From Synchiropus splendidus (Eukaryota; Chordata; Actinopteri; Syngnathiformes; Callionymidae), in NCBI RefSeq assembly GCF_027744825.2, contig NC_071334.1:33883937-33947936 (forward strand): a stretch of DNA of 64,000 bases. Direction: 5' to 3'. This document shows positions 56,376 to 64,000 of this stretch, piece by piece. The number at the start of each line of letters is the position of its first letter. Within the stretch, counting starts at the first letter, position 1. The position numbers were made by a program, and so were the translations under genes. Below the pieces are notes generated by a model. It had not been told where the DNA came from, did not search any database, and saw nothing but the letters and a program-made list of their open reading frames with translations.

Positions 56376-59300
56376 AGAAACACACAGAGCACTAAAACAA
56401 ATACATGAAAAAAACTGACTATAAAACACAACACAACATAAAGAACTTAACACAGGCACAAGTTTACATGCAGTTATACACAATTACTGATCTGTAAAAA
56501 AGGGAAAGTGGGATTAATGGGCATAATAACTGTATCACGTAAGAATTGTTTGTAATGTAACAGTTATGGAGTCAAGTGATATAATAGTTATACAAGTGTC
56601 ATATCATACATTTACAATATATAAGAGGAGACTGAAATAAACATGAATATCATTCACAATTTAAATAACGTTTTGTCCCCCACTGCCAACAACAACAACA
56701 ATACTACTATAATAATAATAATAATAATAATGATAATAATTAACTATTATCTATAATTTGTTTTACAGGTATTTTGATTTTTTTGCAGCAGGGACTAATA
56801 AGGGCCATTTAATTTAACACAACACCAGTGTCGTGAGTCAGTCTTCTTCATCTTCATCATCTTCTTCTTCCAGAAACCTCTTAGGAGTCAAAAGCAAAAG
56901 ACCAAAAACTGATTTTTTTTTCTCCTTGTCTTCGCATTTCTTATGCCTTAGAAGTCCAGAGCAGCTGCTGAAAGTGCAACAACCAAAATCTGGACTAGAC
57001 ATTTCCAAAATTATCTGATTCTCTTCACGAGTCCACATTTCACATGTACACAACAAACCTTTAATTTAATGTAGAGGTCATTTTTTTCTGTTGTGAAGAA
57101 AGAACTGAGTTAAAAGACAGACTGCAGACACCAGAAATTTATTTTGACTGGCTCAGTCATCCACGAGTGACTCGAAGTAGAACAGTTCCAGGACTTGCCC
57201 TGAGATAAAGCAAAGAAGATGAACTGACGATGCTGGGTCGTCTGGTTCAGGAGTCAGGAATGATTTCTTCTATAAGTCATGAAAACTAAAGTGCTTCTCT
57301 GTTACTATCCTTGAACAACTCCTGCGGTCCTGGAGCTGGGTTCAGATGAGAGCAGGCTAAAGCAACTGCAGCAGAGAGACTGTGTGCTCTCTTCTTTCAT
57401 TCTGTTTAAAATTAGATGCAGCGTGAAGTTTTCAGCCGCTGAATCTATGTGGGATCTATAGGAGGAGGTGAACCCAGGACAAGCTCTCCTCTCATCTCAC
57501 ATACCTCCTGGCCCCTTTCAGCCCCTCCCCCTGTACTGGAGGACTGTCGGACTGGAGTCAGATGAGAACCGAGGTGAAACAGCTTCTGAGGACACGCTTA
57601 ACAACACACACGTTTGTGTCTCCTTGTCTCGTGACGCCTGACTTGGTCTCACATAATCCAGTTTACAATCATACATTATTTCACCATCATGATGTCAGAT
57701 TTCCGCTCTTTCCTTGGTGTCCTGTGGTGCTTTACATGATCTGCACAGACCGGAGCCGCAGCCTGCACCTGAGGACACCACTTCTGTAGCCTTGGATGCC
57801 TTCTGTCCTCATTCAAAGTCCTCACTTACCTCTTCACTACTATCCTGCTTCATCTCCTTGCTTCTTGCTTCTATAATAATAATAATAATTATTATTATTA
57901 CACTGTAATTCACACCTTTATTTACAATGTAATATAACATATAATGTAATTTACACCTTTATTATCGTCCCGCTTCTTGCTCCTCTGTGATGAAGCTGTT
58001 CTTCCCACACACCTGTCTTTGCTCTTATCTGGCTGCTGATGCTACCTTCTGAATTTCCCTCGGAGTGCTGAGCTCAGATGAGGCTTCATTAAGAGACAAT
58101 TGACCTCTAATTGGGGTCTTTTTGTCCCTCTCCCGCTCACCCCAACTCCCCCCTCAAGCTTGGCCTGGCTGGACCAGCTGCTACTTGTCTGGGAATCGGA
58201 CCGGCACACAGATGGAGGCGCTGGACTCGACAGCAGGACCTTTTCCCCAGAGAGTCCGAGTAGTCACTGCTGTTGCTACCACCTTTTTTTTCTGTGTCAG
58301 CCACTCAATTATCAGGCCAAATAATCACTGCTGAAGTACCTGAGAACTCTTGTCTTCTATCTGCACTGCAGCATCTGCTCTCACACCTCCACAGCACAAC
58401 TCACTCATGAGCCTGTTGTTAGTTGAGCTGGCAGCAACTTGTCAGCATCACTGATTGGTTTCCCAGGTTGAACAAAAATCACAATATACAAATTAAAATC
58501 AAGAAATGAAAGATGTAATAAGAGCAAATGGTGGCAATTCTTCAGTTGGAATAAAAAAAAGCCATATATGATGAGTAGAAATCGAGACATAAAATTAATG
58601 CACAAAGGTCCCAGAAGATGCAAATTACGCGCATGAAATGTAAATATTGTGATTTGAAGTTATATGATGACATGTGCTGTATAAAATTTAAGTCAGATGA
58701 TAATCATGTTCATTAGGACAACAAGGCAGATATTTGAAAATAATCGTTGAGAATATAGATCAATAGTTGACAGAATACTTTGAGATGAAATACTTTATTT
58801 GTAAAAATAGTGCTCCCAAAATCAACAACTTGAAATTATAAACAAAGCTCTGGACTCATGTCGTGTACGCTAAAGTAGCTTAGCAGTACGTTGCTAAAAT
58901 GTTGGTGCAGCTTTATTGATAACAGATCAACAAATATACAGCATTTTTCATCCACTTCAGCTTAGCATTCTTGTGTTGTTGAGCGCGTTTGAGTTGATGT
59001 CAGCGACTGTTTGAGTCACTAATAAGATTAAGCTGCAGCTAATAAAGAAAAACAATGTTTGTTTCAGTTTACACAATTAAGCATCAAATATTTGTCAGCA
59101 TCAAATACATGTTGACGATTTAAAACCAGGTTCAATCCGGATTAAGACTGTGTACCATCACAATGTTGATGTGACAACAATTAAAAATATCGTGGTTTTC
59201 TGAAATGTCTTTATATTTCAACACATCGATTGTACAGTGTGTGCCATTGCTTTTACCCCTCAATTCAGTTTCATGACTCGTTTAGATAAGCGCACGAGGC

Positions 59301-60326
59301 TCTATTTAGATATTGTTTTATTTTGTATAATTTGATTTGCAGCCGAATATAGACACCAACGTCAGGGATGATAATGTGGGTGAGGGCCCTCAAGTGTTAG
59401 TTTGGTTTTCCTTCAGACGCCAAATGAGTGCAAAGACCAAAGACGTAATCGTGGGAAGTCCAAATGACAACAATTGATGTGTGTGAGGGAACTCTCCCCA
59501 TTCTTCACAGATGTTTGTGTCATTATTGTGTTTATTTGGCACAAAAACTGAACTTTTGACAAACAAACTCAGCAAACATGAGCAGAGAGGTGACCTATGA
59601 GAGCATCGTGAACCAAACCGTCATCTGCACAAACAAGATGTAACACACCGAGTTCAGATGTCTCCAAAACCTCTGACTGACACTTTTGTTTTGTGTGTAA
59701 ATGTTGACTTTTCTCATAGTTCCACCACCAGCAATCATAAGTAAGCAAAATAATCTGAGGTCAAAGGTGAGAGACATCCAGCTGCTAAGTTGCATCAGTC
59801 TAGTTTCAACCGCCGGCGCTCTTCACCTCTGTCCCCTTGTCCTCCTGCCTGGTATCTTCAGCCGTTACAAGGATATTTTCCTGCTGCAGCAAAGCCCTGC
59901 AGCACTGAGATACAAAGAGACCACCTCCTGCCAGTCTTTAGTGGTTGAAGAGCTTCATCTATATAGATAGATAGATTTTCCTGGTAAGTAAATTGTGGGG
60001 TTTGCAATCATAATTGTTGCATGAAAAACAAAAGAGAAGCTGAGATTGACTTATTACTTTTGAGAAGCAACAATAAAAAATAAAATAAAATATAAATAAT
60101 ATATAAATAAAAATAGAACAAATATAAATAAAAAGAACATAATTATAAAAATTGAAGATGACGGTGGCATGGTGAACATTTTCAAGAAGATGTGAACCAC
60201 TCAAACACATACAGAATGAACATAAAAGCTCTGAGATCAACAAAAGTTAGTGTTGAGATGTAAATGGTCAAAATCTTGGAGTGAAAAGTTGAAAGAATGA
60301 GAATAAGAAGATCAAAAAAATCAAGA

Positions 60327-60330
<4 letters not shown>
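56376..60330. other. Intergenic, no gene seen
   Basis: (AAT)n-type tracts at 56708-56732 and 57872-57900. 57120-57560 and 58080-58270 are GC-richer but show no exon. 58480-59360 is AT-rich. Confidence 0.45.
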
Positions 60331-60368
<38 letters not shown>

Positions 60369-60536
60369 ATATGTATATATATATTTATTGACATTTTGTT
60401 GGCATGTGTTTACGAGTACGGTCAAGCATGCTGTCAAGTTAAAACGGGTCATAGTCAAAGTCAATTTTATTCATCTGTCTTTGATATATCACTCAGCTGA
60501 TCAGCGACTGAAATGTGTTGAGATGCCCCAAAAAAA

Positions 60537-60570
<34 letters not shown>
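60331..60570. repeat. (TA)n(TG)n tract and 32-base poly(A)
   Basis: (TA)n at 60332-60360 runs into GTGTGTGT. Poly(A) is at 60539-60570. The two bracket about 170 bases containing GTCAAAGTCAATTTTATTC, so the poly(A) may be the tail of a short retroposon. Confidence 0.8.
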
Positions 60571-60572
<2 letters not shown>

Positions 60573-63500
60573 GCTGTCTTTGAGTATATATTTTTTTGGT
60601 TTCTCATCATTCTGCAGACAGTTTGTCAGTTAGTCAGAACAGTCCATCCTCAGATCGGGGATCTGTCAGGACACATGCAAGGGTGGGGGGAGGGGGTTGA
60701 CAGGTCAACGACACTCACCGTTTACTTCAGTTTGATGTTATCAGAGCTGGAGGTGTCATCCTGTTCCTGCTCCAGGAGACATGCAGATGAAGAGGAACCA
60801 AAACAAACAGTGATGCCATACTGATTTATAATCCAATGAAGCTCGTTCCTGACGTAGGCAAGGATGGGTTTGGTTAAGAAAGACTAGTTTTTGTCTGCAG
60901 ACAAATTTATGTAAGGTAAATGTAGGGGTGAATTATGAGCAGTGAAGTCAAAATGATCATAACAACTGTTCACAACTGTGGGATGAAAGGTGAAGAGAAG
61001 TGAGTCAGAGCTCCTGAGTGGGACTGACAGGGATGTAAGTGGGACTGAGGGAATGAAGGAGGTGAAAAAGAGAGTACAGGTAGGGCGGTGCAGGTGGTGC
61101 TCAAGAGACACATGCTACTGACACAAAGAACAAGGTCAGAATTGTATTTATATAGCCTTATTTCTCAGATGTGGACGAGCCTGATGAGGCGCACAGTTCC
61201 AAACGTGGATGCAGCGCCACCTAGTCTTGCACAGCCCCACCCTGAGGTGGTATGCGATCACATCCATTCAGGATGGAAACTTGTCTGCAGGACGAGTCGG
61301 TTCTGCTGAAGGCCTCTCTTCATTCCTCTCATTCTCGGCGAGCCTGACCTCCTCTGCTGACTCCCTTCTCTGGAACTCCTTCTGGTCTGCTGCGTTCCAG
61401 TAACAGTGGCTACAGTGGAAATGGAACGTGCCACTGCCTTATTTGGACTGGTCGACACTTCCTGAGAGAAGGTCCAGGAATTCTTCTTTTGTTCTTCAAT
61501 GGAAGACGTCAGTCTGAAGGCAGCCTCATAGATATGTTTACTGAGGAAGTGCCTGGAATGTTGGACCATGAAGTCCAGCTGAGTCATCTTGTATCTTGCT
61601 TTGTCTGATAAGCGCACTGACATTGAATTTACGGTGCATCACATGCTGCTTTCATTGATTCTGTTTTCAGAAAAAACAGATCCATTCCTTCATGTGTTTA
61701 CAGAAAACATTTATTTCCCTTTGAAAAATAATAACAGTAATGAAATATTCCATCCAAACAGTCATTATTCAGTGTAAAATGTAAGCAATTATTTAACAAT
61801 CAATAAATGTGAAAAAAATGTAATAATTATAGAACTATAATTTCAGGTTTCAAAGAGGCAGTAATACATCAAGAAAGTGAATGACAATGGTAGGACATTA
61901 CTGAAAATGGTTGGGGGAAAAAATACAACCAGCCATCTGCTGGTTTATGTCAATGACTAAATTAGAAAACTCTTTAACAATATATTTTATTGGAAATTGA
62001 TCCTATTATTACCTAATTTGTAATGAATACATTTTAAATAAATAAATACAAATACAATACAGGACTTAAAAAGAAGACAAAACAAAGGTGTTCAGAAATA
62101 TTCGGAGGGAAACAATGTACAATGTAATTGAAATCACATCACGTACAGTTTGAGACAACAAAACCCAAACTCTTGTAAACTGTTTATGACTAAGGCATTT
62201 GTGGGTTGAGTGGGTTCTCTGAGTGGGAAAAGTCCGTTTTAGTCTGACGAGTCATGTCTGAGTCCTATTTCTGTGCTGCATCTTGATGGCTCCTGTAAAC
62301 CGCAGCACAATTGTCCACGTCTGGTTCTGACTCCAGGAAACACCATACCGGAGTGTGTAACCGGTTTCCATGCCGACGCTCCGATGTTTGGGAATCCCAG
62401 CCCTCCTCAGAAGGAAGGAGGTGGTCACGGCGTGGAGACCCAGGACTGTAAAACCTTTAAAAAGGTCTGCAGGACGCTGAGTCATGAGGAGCACTGCTGC
62501 TGTTTCCACACACGTGGCCCCGTCGCTGTGCCAACAAGCCCCCTGAATTACTTTAAGCTGCACGTTCAGGTGGTTTTTGGGGTGACTCCACTCGCAACTG
62601 ACCGTCGTGTGGCTGACACGTACGTGCTTACAGTCCATAAAAAAACATTACAACCAGCCACCTGACCAGCCACCTTTCCACAACAGAGAACATGGCAACA
62701 CATCATATCTAAGGTAAACATCTCAACTTGCAATTTTTAAATGTATTGACAAGCACAATGTTCTGCTGTGACTCAGAGAAGTGGATCACCATCAATATAA
62801 AAAAATTGAAAAAATTGCTTCTTTATTGGGACTCGGACTGCTAGGTATCTGCGAGTCACAGCAGTGGAGCGTCTTCGTGACCTCTGATCATTGGAGAAGA
62901 AGCCCAAGCCGCCACGCAGCAGATGTCCAGGCGGATTAGTGCTCACAGCGACGCTAAGTGACCCTCGCAAATGAGCTTCAATCAACTACGACAGATGACC
63001 AGGGATTAGGATCAATTTAATGAGTCCGAACTTTCTGTTTTCTGGTCAACAAACCGGTGGTGGCACCAGAGAACGTCCAGACTTGTACTGAGCTCCACAT
63101 GGGGCGTGGGCCGTGTCCGACGCTCAGAATTAATGTTATTATTATTAATGATAAGAGTGAAATTACGGTAAAAAAAAAAAAAAAAGAAATAAAAAAACAA
63201 TATTGTTTCAAACGTACTGTTCCAAAAGTTTGATTATGCACTTTCAGTCAATATAAATGTAATGTATTAACTATATTTAATTTCATGTATAAAATGCTTG
63301 GACATAAAACAAGAGAAAAGAAAAGTAACACCAAATAAAGCTTGACACCAAAAAACGTTAAGTTGTATTCATGAAAAACAAATATGCTGTTAAATTTTAG
63401 AAGAGATATATTTAGCTAAAGTGAAAATAAAATGAAGCAGATGCTGCTGAGGTACATTAAATTTAATGTATGTTTAAAAACTGGAAAATAGTCTTTCTTT

Positions 63501-64000
63501 AGTTGAATTGTCTTACATTATGAGTACTATGGGAAGCAAAAATACTATTCAAATTTAAATGATGCAAAGAAATGTAGTTGTTCACGCGTGAGAGCGGGAT
63601 GGAGAGTGCGCAGCAGTGCATTGCTTCTCTCAATAAAGCAGGTGAAATATAGCAGGTGAATATCCACCGTCATAACTGAACGCTGAGTGACACACATTTA
63701 ACTGGAGGATTAAATCCTGGCAGTCGATCATATCTCACTGAGAACAAAAGCAGATTACCAAACATTAACGAGAGACGACGACACCTCGGGCCGAACTCAG
63801 ACTAAGAGACTCTGTTAACTGTCTTTCTCCTCCAACTCTGGACCAACGCTCGGGGCAGGTCTTGATTGGACCCACTGTCAGACAGCTGCAGGCCACAAAC
63901 TGCCCATCGGCTCTGACTGCCATTGTCTGCTCCAACACACACTCACAAAGAGCAGCTTTGACCTGCCACCATGTGATGCTGTGACTAACCAATCACATGC
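60571..64000. other. Intergenic; two unassigned long ORF regions
   Basis: 61258-61623 (-) is a 121-codon open frame (RYKMTQLDFMVQHSRHFLSK near its start). 62252-62665 is open for about 130 codons on both strands at once. Neither matches a family I know or shows a splice partner. 63160-63200 is a T/A homopolymer area. No gene is claimed. Confidence 0.4.

Noticed and set aside
60722..60766. Possible C-terminal mini-exon on minus strand ending DNIKLK-stop
   Set aside because: The acceptor looks fair, but a strong donor follows the stop and no upstream exon can be found.
1..64000. CRISPR array, operon, rRNA or phage features
   Set aside because: Nothing of the kind is present; the window is vertebrate nuclear DNA.

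Overview
The window is vertebrate, and almost certainly teleost fish, nuclear DNA. Coding is split into short exons with GT-AG introns. It carries a fish-type Tc1 transposon, RTE/L2-type LINE fragments, a decayed copy of the large teleost NLR (NLRC3-like) family, many (CA)n and (TA)n tracts, and fish versions of GADD45B, CART and SMN. All gene models were read by eye from splice sites, reading frame and family motifs; no alignment or transcript was available.

Layout. (1) 1-6.5 kb, minus strand: two small secreted Ig-superfamily genes. One (5467-6477) is a leader plus a single V-set domain. The other (1150-1804) is a leader plus a short J-like strand plus a C1-set domain. A decayed V-set exon lies on the opposite strand between them, and an inactive Tc1 element (3342-4896) separates them. 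(2) 10.5-18.1 kb, plus strand: a five-exon type II membrane protein with a coiled-coil, N-glycosylated, cysteine-bearing ectodomain and a C-terminal hydrophobic GPI-type signal. This is the architecture of tetherin/BST2, and an IRF/ISRE-like motif lies upstream. (3) 18.5-19.7 kb, minus: a CART neuropeptide precursor, tail to tail with the previous gene. (4) 20.6-24.5 kb, minus: an SMN-like gene (Tudor domain and YG-box) with an extra, decayed Tudor exon in one intron. (5) 25.3-28.9 kb: LINE fragments and an NLR pseudogene; one RTE-like LINE is bounded by a perfect 19-bp direct repeat. (6) 32.7-34.1 kb, plus: gadd45b, with a TATA box, CCAAT boxes and an NF-kB-like site. (7) 34.1-64 kb: about 30 kb with no convincing protein-coding gene. 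It holds dispersed repeats, degenerate minisatellites, a second LINE remnant, a perfect 21-bp-stem palindrome and a few GC-rich motif-dense blocks that look like regulatory DNA.

How the genes relate. These are independent vertebrate genes, not an operon. CART next to SMN recalls human 5q13, where CARTPT and SMN1/2 both lie. A tetherin-like gene and gadd45b recall human 19p13 (BST2/PLVAP; GADD45B). The block may be a paralogon segment (inference). The observations most worth following are the V-only plus leader-J-C pair (VpreB/lambda5-like layout), the tetherin-like gene, the SMN-like gene with a dead second Tudor exon, and a CART precursor that has lost one of its two dibasic processing sites.
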